Assembly (NCBI RefSeq): GCF_014851585.1
Contig: NZ_JACVAB010000007.1
Location: 1 to 64,000, forward strand
Origin: Agrobacterium sp. AGB01
GTDB lineage: Bacteria; Pseudomonadota; Alphaproteobacteria; Rhizobiales; Rhizobiaceae
Length of the DNA stretch: 64,000 nucleotides
Reading direction: 5' to 3'
Of this stretch, positions 46,034 through 55,449 are shown piece after piece; the first letter of the stretch is position 1, and each line of letters opens with the position of its first letter. Below the pieces are notes generated by a model. The model did no database searches, was not told the DNA's origin, and worked only from the letters and a program-made list of their open reading frames with translations. Position numbers and translations under genes: made by a program.

Positions 46034-47191
46034 ATGACAAGTGATTTAACGGGCGGACGACGTCACGACATCGATGCGTTGCGCGTCTTCTGCTTCGGCA
46101 CGATCATCATCTACCACACCAGTCTCATCTACGGGACGAAGGACTGGTGGCTCAACTCCGTCGAGAGCAGCCGACTGGTGGACCTGGTTGAAATTGCCTC
46201 ACACCCTTGGCGCATGAGCTTGCTGTTTTTCATTTCAGGACTGGTCACAGCATCGCTGCTGCGTAGACGGTCAGTCGCTGAAGTTCGCAGCACCCGCAGC
46301 AGACAATTGTTGCCGCCATTCATTTTGGGGGTGCTGCTTGTTGTTCCGCCGCAGATTTTCCTTTCACCGCATAATCCGTTCCCTGATCTGTCGTACTGGG
46401 AATTCTGGGTACACTACATCCAATCGGGCGTGACGCTGGAACACATGTGGTTTCTCGCTTATCTCTGGATTTACATGCTTGCCTGGTCGGTACTCCAACC
46501 GAAAATACAGCGAAATTGGCCCGACATATCAACATCTCTGGCGAACCGCCTGCAAGGCAAAGGACTGTTCATTTTCCCGATATTGCTTCTGATGTTTCTC
46601 AGAGTTTGCCTTTATCCGGTGTTTGGCGTGACACTGGTGATAACCACCGATTTCTACGCCCATGCCGTCTATTTTTCGATGTTCATGGCTGGCTCCCTGC
46701 TGGTCAACGAAAAAGGTTTTTGGCAGGAAATTGATCGTCAGCGCTGGATAAGTCTTGCGGTTGCTATCCTGTCGTTATTGGCTCTCACCGGATTTTACAC
46801 CCTGAATTTCTGGCAAGACACGCAAGAGACTGTGTCGGCAGCGATTAATATCACCTGGCCGATCTTCCAGTGGTGCGCAATGATGACCTTGTTGGCATTT
46901 GCCGGCAGAATTGCCAGCCGTCCGAACCGCGTTGTTACCTATCTCAACAAATCGACGATGACCTATTACATCGCGCACCAGACGGTGATCGTCATCGTTG
47001 CCTATTATGTTGCGCAAGCAGGCCTGCTCGATATCCGGTCGTTCATTCCGATTGTTGTCGCCACAGCAATCATTTGCGCCATCATTGCCGAGGCAAAAAC
47101 ACTCGTAACCGCCCGCCTTCTGCCATGGATATTCAATCTGGCATCGGTTAGAAAAAGCATGTCAAAACCGGTTTCATCGGATGTGAGCTGA
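46034..47191 (+). CDS. Acyltransferase 3 family membrane protein
   Basis: A polytopic membrane protein of 385 residues in the acyltransferase-3 family. The hallmark N-terminus RRHDIDALRVFCFGTIIIYHTS includes the conserved catalytic-type His after the first helix. About ten membrane helices follow, ending with MTYYIAHQTVIVIVAYY, another family signature. These enzymes transfer acetyl or succinyl groups to periplasmic glucans, LPS or exopolysaccharide (OpgC/OafA types). ATG 46034 follows GGGGAGCG. Confidence 0.92.
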   Translation: MTSDLTGGRRHDIDALRVFCFGTIIIYHTSLIYGTKDWWLNSVESSRLVDLVEIASHPWRMSLLFFISGLVTASLLRRRSVAEVRSTRSRQLLPPFILGVLLVVPPQIFLSPHNPFPDLSYWEFWVHYIQSGVTLEHMWFLAYLWIYMLAWSVLQPKIQRNWPDISTSLANRLQGKGLFIFPILLLMFLRVCLYPVFGVTLVITTDFYAHAVYFSMFMAGSLLVNEKGFWQEIDRQRWISLAVAILSLLALTGFYTLNFWQDTQETVSAAINITWPIFQWCAMMTLLAFAGRIASRPNRVVTYLNKSTMTYYIAHQTVIVIVAYYVAQAGLLDIRSFIPIVVATAIICAIIAEAKTLVTARLLPWIFNLASVRKSMSKPVSSDVS

Positions 47192-47326
47192 CTACCATCT
47201 CCATATGTGAATAGGCTTCGGATGACGATGACCGGAATTATTCAGGAACCCACCTGCCACACATGCCGTTTGCAATCCTGGGAGCGGTAGCAACTTCGTT
47301 GCCGGCTCATCACGTAAGGAAACGAG

Positions 47327-47542
47327 ATGATGGTGAAGTCTTTGAGTAAGGGTGACAAGGTCGCCTGGAACACAAGTCAGGGTGAAACCAAGGGTAAGGT
47401 TGTCCGAAAACAGACCTCAGCAACCAAGATAAAAGATCATCCGGTCAAGGCGACACCCGACGATCCGCAATATATCGTGGAAAGTGAGAAATCAGGAAAG
47501 CGGGCCGCCCACAAGCCCGATCAACTCCGCAAGTTGAGTTGA
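47327..47542 (+). CDS. DUF2945 (hypervirulence-associated TUDOR-like) protein
   Basis: A 71-residue basic protein made of one DUF2945 domain. The pattern SKGDKVAWNTSQGETKGKV, DDPQYIVESEKSGKRAAHKPDQL is diagnostic; it is a small SH3/Tudor-like barrel. The role is unknown; genes of this family often sit in stress-response clusters, here near a PNPOx-like stress protein. ATG 47327 has GGAA upstream. Confidence 0.92.
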   Translation: MMVKSLSKGDKVAWNTSQGETKGKVVRKQTSATKIKDHPVKATPDDPQYIVESEKSGKRAAHKPDQLRKLS

Positions 47543-47593
47543 CGCGGCTACGGGTCTTGCTTCCGCCTCCCGATCCACACAGGTCACTGCGTA

Positions 47594-48040
47594 TCAGCTA
47601 CCAACGAGATTGATCTTCCCGTTTTCCTCGCCGTCCCAATACTGGATCACCTCGGCACTGACCTTCAAAAGTGCAAGTCCGGGCGTTTCGATACCGTCAG
47701 GAAACCAGTGATCGAGGCCATTTGTCCAATGCTCTGCAAAGTAGCTGCGATCTCTGATAATTTCAGCGACGCCGTCAATGGAGATAAATATTCCCGGTTT
47801 GCCAAGCAGACTGGGCGGCTCGCTAAAGGTCAGCGTAACACTGCGGTCCCTGTTGATTTCGGAAATTTTTGACGTGTCGTCGTAGGTAAAAAACCACGAA
47901 TCCCCGTCATACTCGACGTCACCATTATTGCTCATGGGCCGGGTAGCAATTCGCCCATCCTCACGGCGTGTGCACATCATGCAGAAGTCAATTTTGCGGA
48001 TATATTTTGATAGATTTTCCATGTTCATCGTTGTCGTCAT
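47594..48040 (-). CDS. Pyridoxamine 5'-phosphate oxidase-like general stress protein
   Basis: A split-barrel flavin-binding protein of 148 residues of the general-stress group. It shows LSKYIRKIDFCMMCTRREDGRIATRPMS and DSWFFTYDDTSKISEINRDRSVTLTFSEP, the FMN-binding halves of the barrel. Such proteins bind FMN/FAD and are linked to stress tolerance. ATG 48040 follows GGGAGGAG. It converges with the DUF2945 gene. Confidence 0.92.
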   Translation of the reverse strand: MTTTMNMENLSKYIRKIDFCMMCTRREDGRIATRPMSNNGDVEYDGDSWFFTYDDTSKISEINRDRSVTLTFSEPPSLLGKPGIFISIDGVAEIIRDRSYFAEHWTNGLDHWFPDGIETPGLALLKVSAEVIQYWDGEENGKINLVGS

Positions 48041-48180
48041 AATCGCTCCTCCCGCGATGGATGGCAAAGGCCATGCCGACGCGCCATTCATTCAGGATTT
48101 TTGAAAAAATCACTCATGACGGCGCAGACAGATGTAACCGTTCCACTCGTCATCCGTTCCATCGCCAAGAGGGCCAGATA

Positions 48181-48741
48181 ATGGTGTTCAGCGGTTGCGG
48201 CGGTGGCGCCAAAGTGCAATCACACAAATTGCCTGTTGTTGCAGGCAGAAACTTGCGAAATGTCTTCATGTTCGACCAGCTAATAATATACGCTGATGGC
48301 TCTTATGATCCTGCGACCCAGACAGGCGGCTGGGCCTTTGTCGTGTATGAAGCAGGACAACTCATTCATTCGGCTCACGGGAACGACGCTGGCCTGACCA
48401 ACAATACATTTGAAGTGCTGGCCGTCACGAACGCAATAATGTGGGTGGATGGCCATGCGCAGGGCAGGCAAGTCGTTGTGCGAACCGACTCCGTGCATGT
48501 TGTCGAAGGATGCCGGCACTGGCGGGCGATCTGGCGCGGCAATGGCTGGAAACGTATCAACCCAAATCAGCGGGCATGGAAAAGGCAGATACCTGATGCA
48601 GAGCTTTGGAAAAAACTGGACGGGTTTCTCCTGCGTCATCCAACCATTGAGATAGAATGGTGTAAGGCACATTCCGGCATCGAGGGCAACGAGATGGTGG
48701 ACAGAATGGCGCGGGCTGCCGGAAAAACGTCACCACCCTAA
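48181..48741 (+). CDS. Ribonuclease H (type I family)
   Basis: An RNase HI-family enzyme. The catalytic acidic residues are visible: Asp in IIYADGSYDP, Glu in NNTFEVLAVTNAI, Asp in VRTDSVHVVEG and Asp in EGNEMVDRMA, with the flexible-loop His in KAHSGIEGN. It cleaves RNA in RNA-DNA hybrids. The start is uncertain: ATG 48181 has GAGG eight bases upstream and is used; ATG 48268 begins directly at the domain (MFDQLIIYADGS) but lacks a ribosome site. It may be a replicon-borne second copy. Confidence 0.88.
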   Translation: MVFSGCGGGAKVQSHKLPVVAGRNLRNVFMFDQLIIYADGSYDPATQTGGWAFVVYEAGQLIHSAHGNDAGLTNNTFEVLAVTNAIMWVDGHAQGRQVVVRTDSVHVVEGCRHWRAIWRGNGWKRINPNQRAWKRQIPDAELWKKLDGFLLRHPTIEIEWCKAHSGIEGNEMVDRMARAAGKTSPP

Positions 48742-48787
48742 TCCGCCGAAGTATCGATCGTCGCAAATCCCTGGAAGCTGGATCTCT

Positions 48788-49054
48788 ATGAACATGACCC
48801 TGGCAGAACTCATACAAGGGTATCGCCCCCATATCGAAGACGCTTCCGTGGGCGTGCGGCGCAGTTGGGAAGAGACCTTCAAATATACGCTGAAACATTA
48901 TCCGCCAGAAACTCGTCTAGAGGATTTCGATCTGGAAATATTGGCAGAAAAAATGTCCGTCGAAGGTATTCAACCGCGTTTTGTGGATGGCTACGTCAAA
49001 CGTTGGCGTGACCTGCTGCAGCAACAAAGGGAAACTGGGCAACCGGATCAATAA
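48788..49054 (+). CDS. Small hypothetical protein
   Basis: An 88-residue helical protein (LAELIQGYRPHIEDASVGVRRSWEETFKY, LEILAEKMSVEGIQPRFVDGYVKRWRDLL). The arrangement is reminiscent of the SAM-like core-binding domain of tyrosine recombinases, but no catalytic domain follows. Function unknown. It lies 46 bases downstream of the RNase H gene in the same direction and may share its transcript. Confidence 0.68.
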   Translation: MNMTLAELIQGYRPHIEDASVGVRRSWEETFKYTLKHYPPETRLEDFDLEILAEKMSVEGIQPRFVDGYVKRWRDLLQQQRETGQPDQ

Positions 49055-49070
49055 TTCCAAAACAAGCCGC

Positions 49071-49688
49071 TCATTGCTCAATGGCACACCACCCCGGAAG
49101 ATGCCGTGCCTCAGCCGATTTCGCCAGCTTCATCGCTGTCGCCAAGGCCTCATCAAAGGCGCGATTGACATAATCGAGGCCGATACGGCGCCGTAGAAAA
49201 TCGGCCCAGACAAATTCCGAAAACGGAACTGCGACTTTGGCAAATCCTCCGGCCATCCGTAGATAACCGGCGAGAGATCTAAAAGGGTCGTCTTTGAGAT
49301 CCTCGACCTTTTTCGGAATGTCGTCAGTGTGCCGTCGCAGGCCAGCAACATCAAATGGATAGATCAGATTTTTATGGTCCATCACCGACCAGAACTCGTC
49401 TTTCTCCAGGTGCGCGAGATCGCTGACAACACTGGTCAGGACATGTTCAACGCCTTCCTCCTGCAGCGCACGGACAAGATGATGATGATCAACAAGGAAC
49501 AATCTGCCTTTGGGGCCAGCAACGACAGGGACGATATGATGGCCAAGAAAGCCATCGCCCCTTGTCTGGGCTGTTTCCCGCCACTCTTTTCTTTTCAGCT
49601 CTACCTCGCGAAAGCCGACCGTAATCTGGGTCGGTCGCAATTTTGTAATCTCCGTACGGGTGAGCCGGGGTTCATAAATATGCGTCAT
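49071..49688 (-). CDS. ParB-like nuclease-fold protein (ParBc_2 type)
   Basis: A stand-alone 205-residue ParB/Srx-fold protein. It contains KLRPTQITVGFREVELKRKEW and FLVDHHHLVRALQEEGVEHV, the conserved core of the ParBc_2 family; no HTH follows, so it is not a partition protein. Function unknown. ATG 49688 (GGGAG five bases upstream) is used although the frame is open to 49937. Its first 17 bases overlap the end of the SulP transporter gene, so the two are probably coupled. Confidence 0.88.
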   Translation of the reverse strand: MTHIYEPRLTRTEITKLRPTQITVGFREVELKRKEWRETAQTRGDGFLGHHIVPVVAGPKGRLFLVDHHHLVRALQEEGVEHVLTSVVSDLAHLEKDEFWSVMDHKNLIYPFDVAGLRRHTDDIPKKVEDLKDDPFRSLAGYLRMAGGFAKVAVPFSEFVWADFLRRRIGLDYVNRAFDEALATAMKLAKSAEARHLPGWCAIEQ

Positions 49689-51297
49689 GTCTGCTCCCTT
49701 TTTTTTCAAGAACAGTAACGGCATCATCGACACTATAATTTGCACGGCGTAATAAATCGTCACCGCCACCACGTGCCAACATGTCACGCACCGCGTCATG
49801 CATTCGGGCATAACGAATGGTGATATTGCGCTTGCGCAGGTTGGCATCGAACTCCAGCAACGCATCAAGTGCTGTCGTATCAAGCTCAATTGTTTCTTCC
49901 AGACTGACAATGGCAGTCTTTGTATCAGAATTTGCAAGGATCAATCGTGTGGTGTCGGCAAAGATCGGTTCTGCATTGCCAAAAAATAGTGGCTGCGCCG
50001 GGCGCAAAACCATAATGCCCGCCGGAGCCTCGGCATCCGGGTGCCGTTTCAAGTCTACGAAATTATGGCTACTGCCTAGCCGACCCAGAACCATGACAAG
50101 GGGTGATGATAGTCGACGCAGGAATACGGCAAACGACAGCACGATGGCCGCTAACATGCCATCCAAAACACCAAAAAACAGCACGCCCGCCGTTGCACCA
50201 AGAGCAAGGATAAGGTCGTGTTTCAAGCGCCACAACCTGATCAGCGGAGAGGGATCAAGTGCATGGAGCAGGGCGATGATGATGATTGCGGAAAGTGCCG
50301 CTTGAGGAATGTAAGCAAACCATGTGGACGCCACCAGACAGAGGATTGCCAGTCCAACGGCGGCAACCGCAGAGGCAAACCGCGTCTGCGGATTGGCGGC
50401 TTCACTGGCGGCCCCTGCGGAAAACCCGGCGCCTACCGGCATTCCCTGCAAAGCGGCACTGGCAATGTTTGCAATGCCGAGTGTTTTCAGTTCGCTGTTC
50501 GCATCGACATTCTCACCATGCCTGAGCGACAATCCTCGTATTGTACCCCAGGATTCCGCAAACAGGATCAGTACCAAAGGTGGTGCAAAGCGCGCCACGT
50601 GGGAAAGTTCATCAAACGAGATCGCCGTGAAGCTGCCCCATATCCCCGACAGATCGATTGATCCAACGATAGCAACGCCTTTTTCCTGCAGATTAAGCAG
50701 TATTGAAACGGGGATAATAAGTGCCAGTACGACGAGGCTTGCCGGCAATTGTGGAATCCGCCGCGTGGCCAATAGAAAGGCCAGAACTGCGGCCGCAACC
50801 AAAAGGCTATATGTGTTCCACTGACCCGGGTTGGTCATGATGCGCCAGATCGCCTCAAAAGTGCCGGCCCCTGTGGTTGACATCCCTGAAATCACTGGGA
50901 ACTGTTTCAAGGTAATCAGTATGGCGAGGCCAAAGGTGAACCCGCGCAGCACCGGCCTAGAAATCACACTGGAGAGTGCACCGAGTTTCAACATGCCTGC
51001 TGCCAGAAACAACAGCCCGACAAAAAACACCACCACGGCAACCAGCAGCATTTTTTGTCCGGGCTCAGGGACCAGCGCGACCAGCATGGCAGCCAATATC
51101 GCTGCGGACGAAGAGGTCGGTGAGATGATCGCAAACCGACTACGCCCGAGGACCGCATAAACCAGACAGCCTGCAACAGCAGCGTAGAGAGCGTGTTGAG
51201 GAGGGACCCCGGCAATGCCGGAATAGGCAATAGCCTCGGGAAGCATGAGGCCAGCGACAGAGAGCCCTGCGAGAATATCCCGCCCTTTGTTAGTCAC
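49672..51297 (-). CDS. SulP-family anion transporter with STAS domain
   Basis: A 541-residue SulP/SLC26 transporter. The N-terminal signature ILAGLSVAGLMLPEAIAYSGIAGVPPQHALYAAV is clear, with 10-12 membrane helices to about residue 400 and a cytoplasmic STAS domain at the end (IVSLEETIELDTTALDALLEF). Family members carry sulfate, bicarbonate or dicarboxylates; the substrate cannot be told here. The start is GTG 51297 with AAGG upstream. It is divergent from the diguanylate cyclase gene. Confidence 0.94.
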   Translation of the reverse strand: MTNKGRDILAGLSVAGLMLPEAIAYSGIAGVPPQHALYAAVAGCLVYAVLGRSRFAIISPTSSSAAILAAMLVALVPEPGQKMLLVAVVVFFVGLLFLAAGMLKLGALSSVISRPVLRGFTFGLAILITLKQFPVISGMSTTGAGTFEAIWRIMTNPGQWNTYSLLVAAAVLAFLLATRRIPQLPASLVVLALIIPVSILLNLQEKGVAIVGSIDLSGIWGSFTAISFDELSHVARFAPPLVLILFAESWGTIRGLSLRHGENVDANSELKTLGIANIASAALQGMPVGAGFSAGAASEAANPQTRFASAVAAVGLAILCLVASTWFAYIPQAALSAIIIIALLHALDPSPLIRLWRLKHDLILALGATAGVLFFGVLDGMLAAIVLSFAVFLRRLSSPLVMVLGRLGSSHNFVDLKRHPDAEAPAGIMVLRPAQPLFFGNAEPIFADTTRLILANSDTKTAIVSLEETIELDTTALDALLEFDANLRKRNITIRYARMHDAVRDMLARGGGDDLLRRANYSVDDAVTVLEKKGSRHDAYL

Positions 51298-51659
51298 GTA
51301 GCACCTTGATCATCGGCGAAGTCCTTACGCGAAGACAGACCATCCCCATGCACTTTAGGGATGAAGACTAACTTGAATTCCCGATGAAAATCCAGACCGC
51401 AAAACAGGCTGCATTCCAGCAGTTAAAGCAGGTCGCCACGCAGGATCAAATACTCTGAAAAATCAGAATATGCTTATATAGTTTTCAATTGTGTGAAGCT
51501 GACGAGCACAGGCGCACTTAAACTGCCGGTGATTACAAACGTCGGGAGACCCACGGTGAAATGCGTTAACCCAAACAGATAAAAACTGCCTAAAGTAACG
51601 GTTCAGAAAGCGCCCCGAGGCGAAGATATCGGCGTTCAAACGCCATCAGGATATCTACA
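51298..51659. other. Divergent intergenic region
   Basis: About 360 bases between the divergent SulP and diguanylate cyclase genes, expected to hold both promoters. An AT-rich stretch lies at 51455-51500; no promoter pair could be fixed with confidence. Confidence 0.45.
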
Positions 51660-53090
51660 GTGACCACGCGCTTCACCCAATTCAAATTGGTAGGCCCCGC
51701 GCTCATACTTATCGCCATTCTTATCATGGGGCTGGCGACCATTCCTTATTATGGAATGGAGCGCCTGGATGCAGACGTCCGGGAGCGTCAGGAAACCTTG
51801 GTAAAGAGAAACATCTTTATCTGGATCGAAGACGTTGAGTTCGCCCTGACGGCGTGGACGATCTGGGACGAATCCATCGCCAAAATCGACAACGCATTTG
51901 ATTTCGAGTGGACGGACCGCAACATTGGTCGCTCACTGATTGGCACGTCGAGAACACGTTTCGCCTCCATCCTAGATGCCGATGGCAAGATGATCTATTC
52001 AAGAACAGCAGAGGAAGTGCAGGAACGACCTTTCTTTGCACGCGGTGCAGAGGCAATAGGCAAGGACGCACAAAGCCTTGTTGAAAGCATTCGCGCCCGG
52101 GAAAATTCTGTCACGACAGATGGAATTCCGGCACCGATTGCGCTCAGCAAGATCGAAGTCATCGGAACCGACGCGGTTCTGCTGACTGCCAGCCTTTTCC
52201 AACCTGATTTCAAGACGGCTATTCCGCGCGGCAAGACCGCCCCCATTCTGGTATCGGCAACGCCGATTGCTGGCAGCTTGCAGGAATTTGTCGGCACACG
52301 TTTTTTGCTTGATGATGCGGTGATCGGCCCTATGGATCTGGTCCCGTCAGGGCATGCGCGGGTCGAGATTGCCGTTGGCCTCAACGGTCAATCCGAAGTG
52401 CTTTCCTGGCATCCTCCAACGCCTGCGCGTGATCTGATGCGCCAGTCTCTGCCGCTTATATCGGCCGTCATCATCGTTCTGGTCGTCGGTGGTTTCTTTG
52501 TTGCAAGGCTCTCACAACGCGCCGCAGTGTCGTTGGTAACTGCAGAACAAAATATGCGCCACGCCGCAACCCACGACTTTCTAACCGGACTGCCCAATCG
52601 CGCGATGCTGGAAAGCGAATTCAAAAGGCTCGCTGTTCCGGGTGATCTGGTCGTGGCGTGCGTTGATCTCGACGGCTTCAAGTGCGTCAATGATCGTCAT
52701 GGCCATGCTGCCGGTGACGAACTGTTGAAACAGGTAGCTGAGCGCCTGCAGGCAAATGGCCGTGAAAACGACGTTGCCTTCCGCTTGGGCGGCGATGAGT
52801 TTGTCGTATTCATGCCTGCATCATCTCTGGAGGGCGCCGAATGGCGTTGCCGCAAATTATCCTCCCATTTGTCCGAGCCATACATCATTCATGGTGCTGA
52901 GGTGGTTGTTGATGCATCTTTTGGCCTCAGCGACATTCACATCAACCTGGCCAATACGTGTGATCAGGCCCTTAAGCAGGCAGACACCGCCCTTTACGCT
53001 GCCAAAGCCAGAGGTCGTGGTACGGTCGTCACCTACTCATCGCTGACGCAGAGTGAGACACCGCGCAACTTGCTTGCCGCTTACGCCTAA
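51660..53090 (+). CDS. Membrane diguanylate cyclase (CHASE4-like sensor plus GGDEF)
   Basis: A 476-residue signalling enzyme making c-di-GMP. An N-terminal membrane helix (LVGPALILIAILIMGLATIPYYG) is followed by a periplasmic CHASE4-like domain (WIEDVEFALTAWTIWDESIAKIDN), a second helix near 267-287 (LPLISAVIIVLVVGGFFVARL) and the cytoplasmic GGDEF domain with THDFLTGLPNRAML, VDLDGFKCVNDRHGHAAGD and an intact GGDEF active site. No EAL domain or clear RxxD inhibitory site. The start is GTG 51660. Confidence 0.94.
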   Translation: MTTRFTQFKLVGPALILIAILIMGLATIPYYGMERLDADVRERQETLVKRNIFIWIEDVEFALTAWTIWDESIAKIDNAFDFEWTDRNIGRSLIGTSRTRFASILDADGKMIYSRTAEEVQERPFFARGAEAIGKDAQSLVESIRARENSVTTDGIPAPIALSKIEVIGTDAVLLTASLFQPDFKTAIPRGKTAPILVSATPIAGSLQEFVGTRFLLDDAVIGPMDLVPSGHARVEIAVGLNGQSEVLSWHPPTPARDLMRQSLPLISAVIIVLVVGGFFVARLSQRAAVSLVTAEQNMRHAATHDFLTGLPNRAMLESEFKRLAVPGDLVVACVDLDGFKCVNDRHGHAAGDELLKQVAERLQANGRENDVAFRLGGDEFVVFMPASSLEGAEWRCRKLSSHLSEPYIIHGAEVVVDASFGLSDIHINLANTCDQALKQADTALYAAKARGRGTVVTYSSLTQSETPRNLLAAYA

Positions 53091-53227
53091 GGCATCACCT
53101 CGCGGAGATCGCCGTGATCCAAATCGATCTTTCGGCCACGGCTTAACGCATGTCACTTTGTCAGACAGTTGCTTTGGCCGCGCCGTTACGATAGCCCGAA
53201 TGCAAGTGCATATCGTTTGGGACACCC

Positions 53228-54085
53228 ATGCCGAAGATTGACGCGACATTAGCGCTGGTGGAGCGCGTTCAGGCCGTTGCTGGCACCCTGACAGCCACCG
53301 AACAGAAATTGATCTCAGAACTTTTGAAAGCCCCACGCGAGGTCGCTATCGGCACGTCGAGCGAATTTGCAGCGCGGCTGGGTGTGCATGAAGCAACAAC
53401 ATCCCGTCTGGCTCGTAAACTCGGGTTTGCCTCCTACGCCGAGTTTCGCGACGAATTGCGCCGCGAATTCCTCAAGGTTGCCGATCCCGCTGAACGCATT
53501 TCCGCGACACTGACCGACGCGCGCGCGCAAGGTTTTCTGCCGCTCCTTGTTGCAAGCGAAATTGCAGCCTTGTCCGGAATTGCTGATCATCTGAGCGACA
53601 GCCATGTTCTCGAAGCTGCCGAAAAACTCGATCGCCACCGCGTCTTCATCTACGGGCAGGGCAATGCCGAAGTATTGTCCGTGCTGATGGAGCGCCGTCT
53701 ACGGCGACTTGGCATCGACAGTCACCCGCTGGCAGGCAGCCGGCGTGATCTTGCAGAACAGATGCTGACGCTGTCTCAGCATGACACTCTGCTGATCTTT
53801 GCCTTCCGCCGCCAACCACCGGATTACGAGCAACTGATGCAGGTTGCTGCCGACACCGGTGCTTCGACAGTCGTCATTTCCGGCACCATCGGCCCGTCCC
53901 TGACACCAAGCCCTGATGTGCTGCTTTCTGCACCGCGTGCTGGCATGCCCAACAGCTTCCAAACGTTAACGGTGCCAATGGCGGTCTGTAACGCTATCAT
54001 ACTGGCATTGGCGGAACGGCGAGGGCCCGACGCACTTGCGGCTCTCGACCGCCTTGGCAGCCTAATTGCACAGTTTGAAGGATAG
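53228..54085 (+). CDS. RpiR-family regulator with SIS domain
   Basis: A 285-residue transcription factor: the N-terminal RpiR HTH (LTATEQKLISELLKAPREVAIGTSSEFAARLGVHEATTSRLARKLGF) and a C-terminal SIS domain (VFIYGQGNAEVLSVLMERRLRRLG, DTLLIFAFRRQPPDY). SIS domains of this family bind sugar phosphates. It sits 80 bases upstream of a three-gene ABC importer and is probably its regulator, which suggests that the transported compound is a phosphorylated sugar. Confidence 0.93.
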   Translation: MPKIDATLALVERVQAVAGTLTATEQKLISELLKAPREVAIGTSSEFAARLGVHEATTSRLARKLGFASYAEFRDELRREFLKVADPAERISATLTDARAQGFLPLLVASEIAALSGIADHLSDSHVLEAAEKLDRHRVFIYGQGNAEVLSVLMERRLRRLGIDSHPLAGSRRDLAEQMLTLSQHDTLLIFAFRRQPPDYEQLMQVAADTGASTVVISGTIGPSLTPSPDVLLSAPRAGMPNSFQTLTVPMAVCNAIILALAERRGPDALAALDRLGSLIAQFEG

Positions 54086-54165
54086 ATTTGCAAGACAACT
54101 TGCACGTCATAAAATTGTAGCAAGAAAACACTACAAACGGCGCAGACCCATCAAAGGAGTTTTTC

Positions 54166-55278
54166 ATGCGCCGCTTCATTGCCACTGCCGTTTCATGCCT
54201 CATGGCAACCGCTACCTTCGCCGAAGACCTCAACGCCAAGACTGCTGCCGACCTGCTGCCGCAGGCCAAGCAGGAAGGAAAGGTTATAGTTTACGCCTTC
54301 ACAAGCCGCATTGGTCGGGTTGAAAAAGCCTTCGAGGCTGCCTATCCCGGAATTGACATGGTGACGTTCGACATGTCCTCGACCGAGCAGATCGCCCGGA
54401 TCAAGAGTGAAGCGCAGGCAGGTCTCCCGGGCGCCGATGTCATCTACATCTCCGATGCCCCTGTCGTTTTGACAGAATTGTTGGCCAACAATCTGGTGGT
54501 TTCCTATGTGCCGCCACGCGTCGCAGGCACTGTTGCCGATCAATACAAATCACCACTGCTGGCGCAGCGCCTTTCCACCAAAGTGCTGATGTATAATGAA
54601 GAAGCCCATCCGGATGGTTCGCCCATCAAAAACCTTTGGGACTTGACAAAACCGGAATGGAAAGGTCGCGTCATTATGGTCGATCCGTTGCAACGCGGGG
54701 ACTACCTCGACCTGATGACCGAAATCGTCCTGAAGTCGGACGAGATGGCAAAATCCTACGAAGCCGCATTCGGTAAAGCAATTGCGCTCACCGATGGTAA
54801 CGAAAATGCAGGTGAGCAGTTCATCAGCGCTCTCTTTGCCAATGATCTCGTTCTTGTCGGCTCCACCGATGACGTCAACAAGGCCATCGGCGCAAAGGGG
54901 CAGGAAAAGCCACCAATCGGCTTCACCAGCTATTCTGACCGCCGCGACAATGATGATGAAGGTTGGGCGTTGCAAGTCGCTAACGACGTCACACCGTCTA
55001 ACGGCATTGTTTTTCCTGCATTTCTGGCGTTGAACTCCAAGCAGGCCAACCCGGCTGCAGCCCGACTCGCTGTCGACTTCCTTATGGGTGACGACAGCAA
55101 AAACGGCGGCGAGGGTTTCAAGCCCTTCTATGTAGCCGGTGACTGGGCGACACGTTCCGATATCACGCCACACAAGGATGCCATCCCACTCGCAGATTTC
55201 AAGGGCTGGCAAATTGCACCGGCAGAAACCGCCAAAATCCGTGCCAATGTGGCGGACTTCATTCTCGCATTGCAGTGA
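54166..55278 (+). CDS. ABC importer periplasmic binding protein (AfuA/FbpA-like)
   Basis: A 370-residue extracellular solute-binding protein of family 1. Signal peptide MRRFIATAVSCLMATATFA-ED; KQEGKVIVYAFTSRIGRVEKAFEAAYPGI and AQAGLPGADVIYISD are typical of the Fe3+/AfuA-like cluster. In the AfuA subgroup the ligand is a hexose phosphate rather than iron; the neighbouring SIS-domain regulator and phosphatase favour that here. ATG 54166 follows AAAGGAG. A strong hairpin separates it from the permease gene. Confidence 0.9.
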   Translation: MRRFIATAVSCLMATATFAEDLNAKTAADLLPQAKQEGKVIVYAFTSRIGRVEKAFEAAYPGIDMVTFDMSSTEQIARIKSEAQAGLPGADVIYISDAPVVLTELLANNLVVSYVPPRVAGTVADQYKSPLLAQRLSTKVLMYNEEAHPDGSPIKNLWDLTKPEWKGRVIMVDPLQRGDYLDLMTEIVLKSDEMAKSYEAAFGKAIALTDGNENAGEQFISALFANDLVLVGSTDDVNKAIGAKGQEKPPIGFTSYSDRRDNDDEGWALQVANDVTPSNGIVFPAFLALNSKQANPAAARLAVDFLMGDDSKNGGEGFKPFYVAGDWATRSDITPHKDAIPLADFKGWQIAPAETAKIRANVADFILALQ

Positions 55279-55322
55279 GAACTGTAAGGTGACGACAGGG
55301 ATTGCACCTCACGAGACAAAGG

Positions 55323-55348
55323 CCCTCTCCCAGTCAACGGGGAGAGGG
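55323..55348 (+). terminator. Intercistronic hairpin after the binding-protein gene
   Basis: CCCTCTCCC (55323-55331) pairs with GGGAGAGGG (55340-55348), followed by TTGTTTG. Placed 44 bases after the binding-protein stop, it probably attenuates or stabilises the transcript so that the binding protein outnumbers the permease. Confidence 0.7.
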
Positions 55349-55449
55349 TTGTTTGCCAGGAGCTGCCACGGTCTATCGCCGTTTGGTGATGCAGGCTGGC
55401 TCGTTGAACAAGGACTATCGGGCACACAGGAATGCCCTTGGAGTACCAC

